This document shows, in pieces, positions 34,349-42,994 of a DNA stretch of 64,000 nt; the first letter of the stretch is position 1; each line of letters opens with the position of its first letter. This DNA comes from Neorhizobium sp. UBA3556 (lineage in GTDB: Bacteria; Pseudomonadota; Alphaproteobacteria; Rhizobiales; Rhizobiaceae): NCBI GenBank assembly GCA_002376235.1, contig DFNX01000003.1, forward strand, positions 434,001-498,000, written 5' to 3'. The translations under genes and the position numbers were made by a program. The notes below the pieces were generated by a model. It was not told where the DNA came from and did not search any database. It saw only the letters and a program-made list of their open reading frames with translations.

Positions 34349-34648
34349 TCAGTGATAATCGTCTTCGCGCTGGTAGCGGATGGCGGCGACAGTTACCGTG
34401 TCGCTCCCATCAACCCGGAAAAGTGCGACATAGCCGGTCGAACCGAAAGGAATAACCAGCTCTCGCATTAGAGCGTTGTTACCCGGAGCCTTTCGACAGG
34501 AGAATGGTAACCTTTTCAGGATTTCCATTGCGGAAGTTATCGTGTCCAGCGCTTTTTCCGAAGCGTCTTCGTCCCACTCAAGCATGTAGGCATAATGCCG
34601 GCGCAGATCCTGACGCGCATCTTCCGTGAGCCTAACCTGATACGTCAC
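34349..34648 (-). CDS. ParE/RelE-family toxin
   Basis: A 99-residue RelE/ParE-fold protein: YQVRLTEDARQDLRRHYAYM, then RLPFSCRKAPGNNALMREL and GYVALFRVDGSDTVTVAAIR with the terminal YQREDDYH. This pattern fits ParE-type gyrase poisons better than ribosome-dependent RelE. It starts with GTG, and GTGA overlaps the stop of the gene before it by four bases, indicating translational coupling to the antitoxin. It abuts the stop of betA in convergent orientation. Confidence 0.85.
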   Translation of the reverse strand: MTYQVRLTEDARQDLRRHYAYMLEWDEDASEKALDTITSAMEILKRLPFSCRKAPGNNALMRELVIPFGSTGYVALFRVDGSDTVTVAAIRYQREDDYH

Positions 34649-34809
34649 GGCTTTTCACGTCTCGCTCTCTTGGCTTCCAGCATCACCCTTAGTTCACCAA
34701 GCACTTCGTCCGAGCTGTAATAAACGCCCGTCCGATCGGCTTCCGAATTGCGATGCATGAGGTGCCTGTCGTCGCGAAACCGCAAGGAAGTTACAGGAAG
34801 CCGATCCAT
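34645..34809 (-). CDS. Short atypical antitoxin of the ParE-like toxin
   Basis: A candidate of about 54 residues (MDRLPVTSLRFRDD..., then TGVYYSSDEVLGELRVMLEA, ending RREKP). Position and four-base overlap with the toxin mark it as the antitoxin. The C-terminal half looks like the toxin-binding tail of a ribbon-helix-helix antitoxin, but the DNA-binding half is not recognisable. Its 5' end overlaps the last 19 bases of the DUF2214 gene. A shorter start at 34758 is possible. It may be truncated by the rearrangement that placed it here. Confidence 0.6.
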   Translation of the reverse strand: MDRLPVTSLRFRDDRHLMHRNSEADRTGVYYSSDEVLGELRVMLEAKRARREKP

Positions 34810-35273
34810 CTTCCTGCTATGACGGCGCTCGTCCATGTCGCCAATGAGACCGCGGCAGAGATGCGTAACGACGGCGAGATTGATCCGCTCCCGAGCACTG
34901 CCGTCCAACCGGAGCTATAGTGAACCGTGAGCACGTTCAAAAGCCCGAGCCCAATCAATCCGAGTTTCCAGAGAAAGGCCGGATTGGCGGCATATTCCAC
35001 CGGCCGCACGGAGAAGAGACAGAGGCCTGTCACGATCGCCAGCGCCAGCCCTGTGCCGGCCAGGCGCGAGAGATAGGGGGCGATGAGCGGCAGCGGCACC
35101 GCCCTTGCCAGACCCAGCAAACGCAGATCCAGCGCCAGGATGGCGCCGAAAAGCATGCCGATCGACAGGATATGCGCGGCGTTGACGAGCAGATAGGCCG
35201 TCGAGGACATGATGAGCAGGCGCGCGACCGGTGTTGCCGCCAGCGGCTCGAGCCATGTCGTCAACCAATCCAC
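34791..35273 (-). CDS. DUF2214-like membrane protein
   Basis: A 160-residue protein with four hydrophobic segments (TAYLLVNAAHILSIGMLFGA, ILALDLRLLGLA, LAGTGLALAIVTGLCLFS and LWKLGLIGLGLLNVLTVHYS). The His in VNAAHILSIG and the arrangement resemble DUF2214 and related small cytochrome-like membrane proteins of alphaproteobacteria. It is ten bases from the exported DUF6152 gene upstream, forming a two-gene unit. Function unknown; a copper or haem role has been supposed for similar pairs but the sequence does not prove it. Confidence 0.78.
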   Translation of the reverse strand: MDWLTTWLEPLAATPVARLLIMSSTAYLLVNAAHILSIGMLFGAILALDLRLLGLARAVPLPLIAPYLSRLAGTGLALAIVTGLCLFSVRPVEYAANPAFLWKLGLIGLGLLNVLTVHYSSGWTAVLGSGSISPSLRISAAVSLATWTSAVIAGRWIGFL

Positions 35274-35282
35274 GACCGTTCC

Positions 35283-35666
35283 TCAGTTCGTCTTTATCCG
35301 CTCCGGATACATGTCGAAATTCTTGCCCTCCACCGTGATGCGCACAGCCTTCATCAGCTTCTCGTTTTCATCGGCGGACTTGTTGCCAAGCACGGTGATG
35401 GCGTCACCAACCTTGGCGGAACCTTCGGCAAAACCGGATCGCTCCGTCTGGCGCGGATTACCGAGGTCGATCTGCCAGACCTCGCCATCGGACATGACAG
35501 TCAGCGAAGGATGCGGCGGCGCGAAGGATATGGTCTCGATAGTCCCTTGAAGCGTGGTCTGCTCGCCTTCCGCCCAGGCCCAGCCGTGATGGGCGGCAGC
35601 CGTGCCGGCGAGAGCGCCGGCTATGGCAATGGCGGCAGAGCCTGCGGCAAACGATCGGATGTTCAT
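35283..35666 (-). CDS. DUF6152-type periplasmic protein
   Basis: A 127-residue protein with a Sec signal (NIRSFAAGSAAIAIAGALAG, cleavage after TAAA) leaving a mature start HHGWAW. The conserved AHHGWAWAEGEQTTLQGTIE, FAPPHPSLTV and VWQIDLGNPRQTERSG stretches match DUF6152 proteins. An N-terminal HH pair on a periplasmic protein suggests metal binding, possibly copper, which is inference. It is the first gene of a unit with the DUF2214 membrane protein. Confidence 0.8.
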   Translation of the reverse strand: MNIRSFAAGSAAIAIAGALAGTAAAHHGWAWAEGEQTTLQGTIETISFAPPHPSLTVMSDGEVWQIDLGNPRQTERSGFAEGSAKVGDAITVLGNKSADENEKLMKAVRITVEGKNFDMYPERIKTN

Positions 35667-35869
35667 CGGTGTCTCCCTGTTCGTTGCAGAAAAGGAAGAT
35701 GTGCCGCGTGCGGCCCGAAGACCATGGGCTTCACCGTTTCTTGAAAGGCATTTTATTGTAGCCGTACTTTCGTTTTCCGCCGGACACCACTTCTAAGCGC
35801 TTAACGCAGATGGCCAGCTTCGATAGGTTTCCGCCAACTTCCGATTCCTCCACACGGGACACAATCGAT

Positions 35870-36298
35870 ATGCTTCTGAGCTGGCAATTCTGGGCGGTGC
35901 TTTCGGCCGTCTTCGCGGCACTGACGGCGATCTTCGCCAAGGTGGGCATCGAGAACATCAATTCCGATTTCGCCACCTTCATCCGAACGATCGTCATCCT
36001 GCTCGTCGTCGCCGCCATCCTGTCGATGCTCGGCGGATGGCAGCCGGTCAGTGAAATTTCGCCAAAGACCTGGACCTTCCTCGTGCTCTCCGGGATAGCA
36101 ACCGGCGCATCCTGGCTCTGCTATTTCCGGGCGCTGAAGCTCGGAGATGCCGCACGCGTTGCGCCGATCGACAAGATGAGCGTCGTGATGGTCGCCGTGT
36201 TCGGCGTGCTTTTTCTCGGAGAGCGCCTGTCTCTGCCGAACTGGCTCGGTGTGTGCCTGATTGCCTGCGGCGCGGTTCTCGTCGCCTATCGCGGCTGA
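35870..36298 (+). CDS. Half-size EamA (DMT) transporter
   Basis: A 142-residue protein with about five hydrophobic segments: one EamA domain rather than the usual two (WQFWAVLSAVFAALTAIFAK, TIVILLVVAAILSMLGGW, FLVLSGIATGASWLCYFRAL, MVAVFGVLFLGERLS and GVCLIACGAVLVAYRG). Such single-domain proteins of about 140 residues form a known conserved branch that presumably works as a dimer. The ATG at 35870 was chosen over an upstream extension without membrane or coding character. Substrate unknown. Confidence 0.82.
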   Translation: MLLSWQFWAVLSAVFAALTAIFAKVGIENINSDFATFIRTIVILLVVAAILSMLGGWQPVSEISPKTWTFLVLSGIATGASWLCYFRALKLGDAARVAPIDKMSVVMVAVFGVLFLGERLSLPNWLGVCLIACGAVLVAYRG

Positions 36299-36457
36299 GG
36301 TTTCTGCTTCACGCGACCGATGGAATTTGGGCCGGGCGGGAGACGCAATCGGCGGTGAGTGAATTGCTTCAATCGGTTTTCTCTGCCCCCGGGGCTTGCA
36401 AAGCCGCCCCCGGAGGCGAATAAGCAAGGCCTCTTCCCCCAAGCCGGCACCCCAAGC

Positions 36458-37792
36458 ATGTCCTATCGAAGATCAAAGATGTTCCGCCGTTCCCGCGTGA
36501 TGCGAGGTTCGTGGCCGGTGTGGAAGCGCAGGATCGTGTTCTGGGTCGGTGCGTTGATGATTGGCGTGGTCAGCGTTGGTTTTGCGGCAGCGGCAGACAA
36601 GGCACATTCCCTGTTCATGGCGATGGCGGCCAGTGGGCCTTACACGTTCCTGATCCCGCTTCTGCTCACGCCTGCCGGTTTTGCGCTCTGCGCGTTTCTG
36701 GCGATCAGGGTCTTTCCCAATGCACAAGGCAGCGGCATTCCGCAGGCGATCGCCGCCCGGCATCTGCGCGAGGAGACGAGCCGGTCGGCGCTATTGTCGC
36801 TGAAGATCTCCGCCGGCAAGATCCTGCTCACTGTGGTCGGCCTGTTCTGCGGCGCCTCGATCGGCCGCGAAGGACCGACAGTACAGGTTGGTGCCTCGAT
36901 CATGCTGGCGGCAGCAAGGTTCGGCGGCATGGCACAGGCACGCGGACTGATCCTTGCCGGATCGGCGGCGGGCATTGCTGCTGCCTTCAATACACCACTT
37001 GCCGGAATCGTCTTTGCCATCGAGGAAATGAGCCGAACCTATGAAGTGCGTGCCAACGGACTGGTGCTGACGGCTGTCATCCTTTCGGGTTTAGCAGCGC
37101 TTGGGCTGGTCGGCAGCTACACTTATTTCGGCGAAACGTCCGTCATGGCAGCAACGCGGCTGGACTGGGCGATGGTTGCGATCTGTGGCATCGGCGGGGG
37201 AGCGCTCGGAGCCGCATTCAGCGCTGGCGCAGTCACCGCGGCTCGGCGTGTCCGCCGCTGGGCACAGCCTGATCCCTTGAAGCGGATGATCGGGCTTGCT
37301 GTAGCCTGCGGACTTGCAGTGGCCATGATTGGTATTTTCTCCGGTGGCCGGACTTTCGGCACCGGGTATGAAGAGGCGCGGATGATGCTTCAGGGTGAAA
37401 CGATTTCACCCTCGTTCTTCATCGAAAAATTCGCCAGCACACTGCTTTCGATGATCTCGGGCATTCCCGGCGGCATTTTTGCGCCTTCGCTTTCGGTAGG
37501 TGTCGGCATGGGAGCGACTGTCGGCTCACTTTTCGGTGCAAATATCGCACTTTCGGCGCTGCTAGGAATGGCCGGATATTTTGCCGGTGTCGTGCAGGCG
37601 CCGATGACCGCCTTCGTCATCATCATCGAAATGACAGGCAACCATGATGCTGTTATCCCGGTCATGGCGACATCGATGCTCGGCTATATTACTTCGCGTC
37701 TCTTATCGCCTGAACCGCTCTATCATGCTTTGTCGCGCCCGTTCATCGCCGCCGGCATTCGCGCGCGGCGGGCTGAGGAACAGTCGGCCTGA
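36458..37792 (+). CDS. ClC-family chloride channel / H+-Cl- antiporter
   Basis: About 444 residues with the three ClC selectivity motifs: GSGIPQA, GREGPTVQVGAS with the gating glutamate, and GGIFAPSLSVG. The proton glutamate of the antiporter subtype is present (FAIEEMSRTYE), so Cl-/H+ exchange is more likely than a passive channel. There is no C-terminal CBS pair. ATG 36458 was chosen; the frame is open 33 codons further up without family similarity. Its stop directly abuts that of the convergent cysA gene. Confidence 0.92.
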   Translation: MSYRRSKMFRRSRVMRGSWPVWKRRIVFWVGALMIGVVSVGFAAAADKAHSLFMAMAASGPYTFLIPLLLTPAGFALCAFLAIRVFPNAQGSGIPQAIAARHLREETSRSALLSLKISAGKILLTVVGLFCGASIGREGPTVQVGASIMLAAARFGGMAQARGLILAGSAAGIAAAFNTPLAGIVFAIEEMSRTYEVRANGLVLTAVILSGLAALGLVGSYTYFGETSVMAATRLDWAMVAICGIGGGALGAAFSAGAVTAARRVRRWAQPDPLKRMIGLAVACGLAVAMIGIFSGGRTFGTGYEEARMMLQGETISPSFFIEKFASTLLSMISGIPGGIFAPSLSVGVGMGATVGSLFGANIALSALLGMAGYFAGVVQAPMTAFVIIIEMTGNHDAVIPVMATSMLGYITSRLLSPEPLYHALSRPFIAAGIRARRAEEQSA

Positions 37793-38830
37793 CTATTTTG
37801 TAAAGATTTTCCAGCGCGTCGGACGGAAACGGGCTTCCGAGCCGAGTTCGATCGGCGCATGTAACGGCACTTCGACTTCCACATGGAAGGGGTCGTGGCC
37901 ATTATTGGCGATGTCGATCTCGGCAATGCGGGTGCCGGCCAGCCGCCGGGAGGCAGTGACCTTGCCGAACAGCGCATCCTTCTCGTCGGTCAAAACAACG
38001 TCTTCCGGACGGAAGAACAGGTCTCCGGCCGCATCCGCCCCTTCTGAAATACCGATCGGCTGGCCCTGAAACAAAACCGTGCCGTCTTTCACCTCGACCG
38101 GCAGATGCGAGGATTCTCCGATGAAGGAAAAGACGAAGGGCGATTGGGGGCGATCGTAAACGTCGTCGGCCGAGCCGACCTGTTCGATCTTGCCCTGGCT
38201 CATGACGACGACGCGGTCGGCAAGTTCGAGCGCCTCTTCCTGGTCGTGGGTGACGAAGACGGTGGTGTGGCCGGTGCGATCGTGGAACTCACGCAGCCAG
38301 CGGCGCAGTTCCTTGCGCACCTTCGCATCGAGCGCGCCAAAAGGTTCGTCGAGCAGCAGGATGCGCGGTTCGATCGCCATGGCGCGGGCGAGCGCCACAC
38401 GCTGGCGCTGGCCGCCGGAGAGCTGGTTGGGATAGCGGTTCTCAAGCCCCGAAAGCTGCACCATGTCGAGCAGGTCCGAGACGCGCTTTTTGATTTCGCT
38501 CTTTGGCGGACGGCTGGCGGAGGGGCGCACCTTCAGGCCGAAACCGATATTCTGCGCGACCGTCATGTGGCGAAACAATGCGTAATGCTGGAAAACGAAG
38601 CCGACATTGCGCTCCTGCACCGAATGGCGCGAGGCATCTTCCTCACCGAAGAAGATCTGGCCGTTTGTGGGGAAATCCAGGCCGGCGATCAGGCGCAGCA
38701 GCGTCGTCTTGCCGGAACCGGAAGGGCCGAGCAGTGCGATCAGCTCACCCGACGCAATATTGAGCGACACGTCGTTCAGCGCGGCGAAGCGATCGAATTC
38801 CTTGCGGATATTGTTGATTTTAACTTCCAT
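37793..38830 (-). CDS. cysA: Sulfate/thiosulfate ABC transporter ATP-binding protein
   Basis: A 345-residue ABC ATPase energising sulfate import. Walker A GPSGSGKTTLLRLIAGLDFP, signature QLSGGQRQRVALARAMAIEP, Walker B RILLLDEPFGALDAKVR, H-loop FVTHDQEEALELADR, then a C-terminal TOBE-like regulatory domain (IGISEGADAAGDLFFRPEDV). ATG 38830 is favoured over a GTG two codons earlier. It is the last gene of the sbp-cysT-cysW-cysA unit. Confidence 0.96.
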   Translation of the reverse strand: MEVKINNIRKEFDRFAALNDVSLNIASGELIALLGPSGSGKTTLLRLIAGLDFPTNGQIFFGEEDASRHSVQERNVGFVFQHYALFRHMTVAQNIGFGLKVRPSASRPPKSEIKKRVSDLLDMVQLSGLENRYPNQLSGGQRQRVALARAMAIEPRILLLDEPFGALDAKVRKELRRWLREFHDRTGHTTVFVTHDQEEALELADRVVVMSQGKIEQVGSADDVYDRPQSPFVFSFIGESSHLPVEVKDGTVLFQGQPIGISEGADAAGDLFFRPEDVVLTDEKDALFGKVTASRRLAGTRIAEIDIANNGHDPFHVEVEVPLHAPIELGSEARFRPTRWKIFTK

Positions 38831-38842
38831 ATGCACGGTATC

Positions 38843-39703
38843 CTAGTGCCGGCCGCCGGCAGCGCCGGCACCGAACCGAAGTTCGAGAAAGGTTTTTAAA
38901 GCGAGCGTGACGAGTGCCAGAAGAGCCAGCAACGAGGCCACGGCAAAGGCGGCGACCATGTTGTACTCATTGTAGAGGATCTCGACATGCAGCGGCATGG
39001 TGTTGGTAAGGCCGCGGATACGGCCGGAGACGACCGAAACGGCACCGAATTCACCCATGGCACGGGCATTACAAAGCAGCACGCCGTAAAGCAGGCCCCA
39101 TTTGATATTGGGCAGCGTCACATACCGGAAGGTCTGCCAGCCAGATGCTCCCAGTGACAGCGCCGCCTCCTCATCACCCGTGCCCTGATCCTGCATCAGC
39201 GGGATCAGTTCGCGTGCGACGAAGGGGAAGGTGACAAAGACGGTGGCGAGCACGATGCCGGGCACGGCAAACAGGATCTCGATGCCGTAGCTTTTGAGGA
39301 ACGGGCCAAGCAGGCTGCCGGAACCGAAAAGAAGGACGTAGACGAGGCCCGAGATGACCGGCGAGATCGAAAATGGCAGGTCGATCAAGGTGATCAGAAA
39401 CGCCTTGCCCTTGAACTCGAACTTGGCGATTGCCCAGGAAGCCGCCAGACCGAAAACGAGGTTGAGCGGCACGGCAATGGCGGCCACCGTCAGGGTCAGC
39501 TGGATCGCTGCCCAGGCGTCCGGCTCGACAAGCGCTTCCTCATAGGTGCCCCAGCCTTCGCGAAACGCCTCGACGAAGACCGAAACGAGCGGCAAGAACA
39601 GGAAGAAGGCGAGGAAGGCGAGCGACAGGGCGACGAGGACGAGCTTGGTGGTGAAGCTCTCGTCGGCCGGGTTGCGGAAGGCGATACGGCGGTTATCAGA
39701 CAT
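38843..39703 (-). CDS. cysW: Sulfate ABC transporter permease CysW
   Basis: A 286-residue inner-membrane permease with six helices. The EAA-type coupling loop is AALSLGASGWQTFRYVTLPN, and the tail (NNEYN-like ILYNEYNMVAAFAVASLLAL) is that of CysW. AGGAGGT lies six bases before ATG 39703, which therefore beats the ATG two codons upstream. It overlaps the end of cysT by eight bases, indicating coupled translation. Confidence 0.95.
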   Translation of the reverse strand: MSDNRRIAFRNPADESFTTKLVLVALSLAFLAFFLFLPLVSVFVEAFREGWGTYEEALVEPDAWAAIQLTLTVAAIAVPLNLVFGLAASWAIAKFEFKGKAFLITLIDLPFSISPVISGLVYVLLFGSGSLLGPFLKSYGIEILFAVPGIVLATVFVTFPFVARELIPLMQDQGTGDEEAALSLGASGWQTFRYVTLPNIKWGLLYGVLLCNARAMGEFGAVSVVSGRIRGLTNTMPLHVEILYNEYNMVAAFAVASLLALLALVTLALKTFLELRFGAGAAGGRH

Positions 39704-40553
39704 TGCCATACCTCCTGCGGCTCCAGGCCTGGATGAGGTTGATGACCAGCAGCATGGCGAAGGAGATCAGAAGCATGATCGTGGCGATTGCTGTCGCGCC
39801 GGCATAGTTGAACTCTTCCAGCCGGATGACGATCAGGAGCGGCGCGATTTCCGAGACGTAAGGAATGTTGCCGGCAATGAAGATGACCGAGCCGTATTCC
39901 CCCACACCGCGGGCAAAAGCGAGTGCAAAACCGGTGAGGATGGCCGGGGTGAGGCCGGGCAGAAGCACGTTGAAGATCGTCTGGAAACGGTTGGCGCCGA
40001 GCGTGGCTGCCGCTTCTTCCACTTCCTTATCGATCTCTTCCATGATCGGCTGCACGGTGCGCACGACGAAAGGGAGACCGATGAAGATCAGCGCGATGAC
40101 GATGCCGATCGGAGTGAATGCAATGCGGAACGGCATGAAGAGCGAGCCGATCCAGCCGTTGGGCGCATAAAGCGAGGCAAACGCGATACCGGCCACCGCC
40201 GTCGGCAGAGCGAAGGGCAGATCGACCATCGCATCGATCAGGCGGCGTCCGGGAAAACGATAGCGGGTGAGCACCCATGCGAGCAGCGTGCCGAAGACGA
40301 CATTGATCAGTGCCGCGATGAAGGCCGTGCCGAAGGACACATAAAGCGCCCGGATGGTTCGCTCATCCGAGAGGATGGCAAAGAAGCCCGACCAGCCGAG
40401 TTCGGCCGTGCGCCAGAGCAGGCCGGCAATGGGGATGAGAATGATCAGCGACAGGTAGGCGAGCGAAAAGCCGAGAGTCAACCCGAAGCCCGGGATGATG
40501 CTCGGCTGTTTCAATCTCCAGCCCGCAGAAGAAGCGGTGGCGGATGCGGTCAT
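39696..40553 (-). CDS. cysT: Sulfate ABC transporter permease CysT (CysU)
   Basis: A 285-residue permease: FGLTLGFSLAYLSLIILIPI first helix, DLPFALPTAVAGIAFASLYA in the centre, and coupling loop AAATLGANRFQTIFNVLLPG. These are the hallmarks of the CysT subunit, which pairs with CysW. The gene lies 87 bases after the binding-protein gene and overlaps cysW. Assignment of T versus W follows order and the motif FIAGNIPYVSEIAPLLIVIR. Confidence 0.95.
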   Translation of the reverse strand: MTASATASSAGWRLKQPSIIPGFGLTLGFSLAYLSLIILIPIAGLLWRTAELGWSGFFAILSDERTIRALYVSFGTAFIAALINVVFGTLLAWVLTRYRFPGRRLIDAMVDLPFALPTAVAGIAFASLYAPNGWIGSLFMPFRIAFTPIGIVIALIFIGLPFVVRTVQPIMEEIDKEVEEAAATLGANRFQTIFNVLLPGLTPAILTGFALAFARGVGEYGSVIFIAGNIPYVSEIAPLLIVIRLEEFNYAGATAIATIMLLISFAMLLVINLIQAWSRRRYGNV

Positions 40554-40640
40554 GCTTGGTTCCGGATTCTAACGAACTGCCCAACATGGCGACGGTGCGG
40601 CATCAAACTACCGCACCGTGCCTTCAGTGTCACTTGAGGC

Positions 40641-41678
40641 TTATTTGGCGCCGGGCTTGTAGATCTGGTCGAAAATGCCGCCGTCACCAAAGTGTTCCGG
40701 CTGGGCCTTCTTCCAGCCACCGAAGATCGGATCATCAATGGTGAGAAGCTTGATATCCGGCAGTTGCTTGAGCAGATCCGGCTGCACGACTTCGCGCTTT
40801 GACGGCCGATAGAAGTGCTTGGCCGCAATGTTCTGGCCTTCATCGGAATAGAGGTATTGCAGATAGGCTTCCGCCACCTTGCGAGTACCCTTGGCATCGA
40901 CCGTGGCGTCAACAACAGCGACCGGCGGTTCGGCGAGAATAGAGATCGGCGGCACGACGATATCGAATGCGTCCTTGCCGAATTCCTCACCGGCCAGATA
41001 GGCCTCGTTTTCCCAGGCGAGCAGCACGTCGCCGATCTGGCGCTGGGCGAAGGTGACCGTGGAGCCACGGGCGCCGGTATCGAGAACCGGAGCGCGCTTG
41101 TAGAGGTCGGCGATGTAGGCTTTGATCTTGTCCTGATCGCCCTTGAATTCTTCATTGGCCCAGGCCCAGGCGGCCAGATAGTTCCAGCGCGCACCGCCGG
41201 ACGTCTTCGGGTTCGCTGTAACGATCTGCACGTCACCCTTTACCAGATCACCCCAGTTCTTGATGCCCTTCGGATTGCCCTTGCGCACGAGGAAAACGAT
41301 GGTCGAGGTGTAGGGAGCAGAATTGTTGGGCAGGCGGGTGCGCCAGTTTTCAGCAATCTTGCCGGTCTTCTGGATGGCGTTGATATCGCTTTCCAGCGCC
41401 AGCGTCACGACATCGGCTTCGAGACCGTCGATCACGGAGCGCGCCTGTGCGCCGGAACCGCCATGCGACTGGCGGATGGTGACATCCTCGCCACCTTCAG
41501 CCTTCCAATGCTTGGCAAATGCCGCGTTGAAATCTTTATATAGCTCGCGTGTCGGATCGTAGGAAACATTCAGAAGTTGGGTCGCGGCAAAAGCCGGTGC
41601 GATGCTTCCTGCAGCGAGTGTTACGCCGAGCGCGAGCACTGCCAGCCGCTTTCCAATCCCGTCGGTGAAGTTCAGCAT
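40641..41678 (-). CDS. sbp: Periplasmic sulfate-binding protein
   Basis: A 345-residue exported binding protein. A Sec signal (RLAVLALGVTLAAGSIAPAF ending AFA-A) is followed by TQLLNVSYDPTRELYKDFNA, the sulfate-binding family signature, then SHGGSGAQARSVIDGLEADV and NPKTSGGARWNYLAAWAWA, which line the sulfate pocket in homologues. It may also bind thiosulfate. ATG 41678 gives a normal signal; the frame is open 12 codons further. It leads the importer unit, with a promoter upstream at 41750-41777. Confidence 0.95.
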   Translation of the reverse strand: MLNFTDGIGKRLAVLALGVTLAAGSIAPAFAATQLLNVSYDPTRELYKDFNAAFAKHWKAEGGEDVTIRQSHGGSGAQARSVIDGLEADVVTLALESDINAIQKTGKIAENWRTRLPNNSAPYTSTIVFLVRKGNPKGIKNWGDLVKGDVQIVTANPKTSGGARWNYLAAWAWANEEFKGDQDKIKAYIADLYKRAPVLDTGARGSTVTFAQRQIGDVLLAWENEAYLAGEEFGKDAFDIVVPPISILAEPPVAVVDATVDAKGTRKVAEAYLQYLYSDEGQNIAAKHFYRPSKREVVQPDLLKQLPDIKLLTIDDPIFGGWKKAQPEHFGDGGIFDQIYKPGAK

Positions 41679-41749
41679 AGGGTCTCTCCTGTGATCCTTG
41701 TCCCCATGACCCATGTCCCACGATCATTGGGCCATCTGATCTGGGCTAA

Positions 41750-41777
41750 ACTCTATCGGTCAGGTCGTCTTAGTCAA
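41750..41777 (-). promoter_or_regulatory. Probable promoter of the sulfate importer unit
   Basis: Minus strand TTGACT (41777-41772), 16-base spacer, TAGAGT (41755-41750), giving a leader of about 65 bases before the binding-protein start. Fits the sigma-70 pattern; no operator could be assigned. Confidence 0.5.
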
Positions 41778-41931
41778 TTCACGGCGAAACGAAGGCAAAA
41801 CTGTTTCCCTCGGGCGGGTTCGCGCGACAAAGAATGCGTTCCGTGAGCATGAGTTCACAGAACGACAGCATCGGGAAAACACCGAACCGCAAAAACGCAA
41901 TCCGGCGGAAATTCGTTCCGGAAGGTCGATT

Positions 41932-42444
41932 TCAGCGGTTATTCACCTCACGGGTCAGGAAGATTTCCGTATGACCAACCGCTTTGGGCACCTTGCGAAA
42001 GGGTGGGCAAAAGTCGAAACCGAAGGCGCGATAGATCGATATGGCATCGGTCATGTAGATGGTGGTGTGGGCCAGCAACGTGCTCTTCCGGTGCGTTTCA
42101 ACAGCGTGGAGAACGGCCCGCATCATTGCGCCGCCGATGCCTCTTTGCCGGAAGCCGGGCACGACATAGAATTTGTGCAGTTCGTCGGCCGTATCATCGA
42201 AAGCGGAAAAGGCCAGACACCCCGCCGGCTGGCCATCCCAGGAGGCCAACACCATTGCCGCTCCCCCCTGCCCGTAGCTCCGGGCAAGGCTCATCGCAGT
42301 CACGCCGTGATAGAGATCCATCACCACTTGCGGATCGATGCCATGGGTTGTCGCCATGGCCATATCCCATTCCGCCAGTTCCCGGCACAGCGCCGCGGCA
42401 ACCTCGAAATCCTTCGGGGATCTTGCAATGGAGACTGAGAACAT
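41932..42444 (-). CDS. GNAT-family N-acetyltransferase
   Basis: A 170-residue acetyltransferase: YVVPGFRQRGIGGAMMRAVL is the acetyl-CoA loop (Q/R-x-x-G-I-G-G), with LLAHTTIYMTDAISIYRAFG after it. Upstream parts (CLAFSAFDDTADELHKF) form the central strands. The substrate is unknown. It lies alone between the sulfate importer and the Rrf2 gene, both on the minus strand, with an independent leader. Confidence 0.87.
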   Translation of the reverse strand: MFSVSIARSPKDFEVAAALCRELAEWDMAMATTHGIDPQVVMDLYHGVTAMSLARSYGQGGAAMVLASWDGQPAGCLAFSAFDDTADELHKFYVVPGFRQRGIGGAMMRAVLHAVETHRKSTLLAHTTIYMTDAISIYRAFGFDFCPPFRKVPKAVGHTEIFLTREVNNR

Positions 42445-42526
42445 GCCACGCCTCTCGATAACGAGAGTATATTAGCACGCCCTGCAGCACACCGGCAGAT
42501 AGCAACATAGATTGGAAGAGACGGAT

Positions 42527-42994
42527 TTACGCCGTCAGCAGTTCGCGAACCTGAGCAGGCTTTTCTGCCCCCTCACCGGCTCCCTCGATCGCATCGGCGA
42601 TCGTGGTGTTGAACAGGACGTCGCGGGTGGCGTCGGCCACGCGGGCGAAGACGTGGCGGATTTCGCACAGGTGCTCGCCATCACAATCGTCGCATTTACG
42701 GTATGCGGTCTGCGACAGGCAGGGAAGCGGAGCGATCGGGCCGTCGACCAGCCGCAGGACTTCACCGAAGGAGATCGCGTCGGCGGGTTTCAAGAGAAGA
42801 TATCCGCCCTGCTTGCCACGGCGGCTCATGACGATGCCGGAGCGCTTCAGGTCGAGCAGGATCTGTTCCAGAAATTTCTTCGGGATAGATTGCTGGACCG
42901 CGATCTCCGAGATCAGCATCGGCTCATCCGGGTCGGCCTGCGCCAGAGCGGCCAAAGCTCTCAGCGCATATTTCGCTTTCTGGGATATCATCAC
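42527..42994 (-). CDS. Rrf2-family regulator (IscR/CymR-like) beside sulfate-assimilation genes
   Basis: A 155-residue Rrf2 regulator: SQKAKYALRALAALAQADPD start, IAVQQSIPKKFLEQILLDLK recognition helix, SRRGKQGGYLLLKPADAISF wing. A cysteine cluster (LPCLSQTAYRKCDDCDGEHL, then C) recalls the Fe-S-binding loop of IscR/RsrR, though spacing is C-x8-C-x2-C-x5-C. It is divergent from cysH-cysD-cysN over 360 bases. By analogy with CymR and IscR, control of cysteine or Fe-S supply genes is likely but unproven. Confidence 0.88.
   Translation of the reverse strand: MMISQKAKYALRALAALAQADPDEPMLISEIAVQQSIPKKFLEQILLDLKRSGIVMSRRGKQGGYLLLKPADAISFGEVLRLVDGPIAPLPCLSQTAYRKCDDCDGEHLCEIRHVFARVADATRDVLFNTTIADAIEGAGEGAEKPAQVRELLTA

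Noticed and set aside
35870..36298. The EamA protein as a truncated pseudogene because it has one domain
   Set aside because: Proteins of about 140 residues with a single EamA domain are a normal conserved branch, and the reading frame is complete with a good start and stop.
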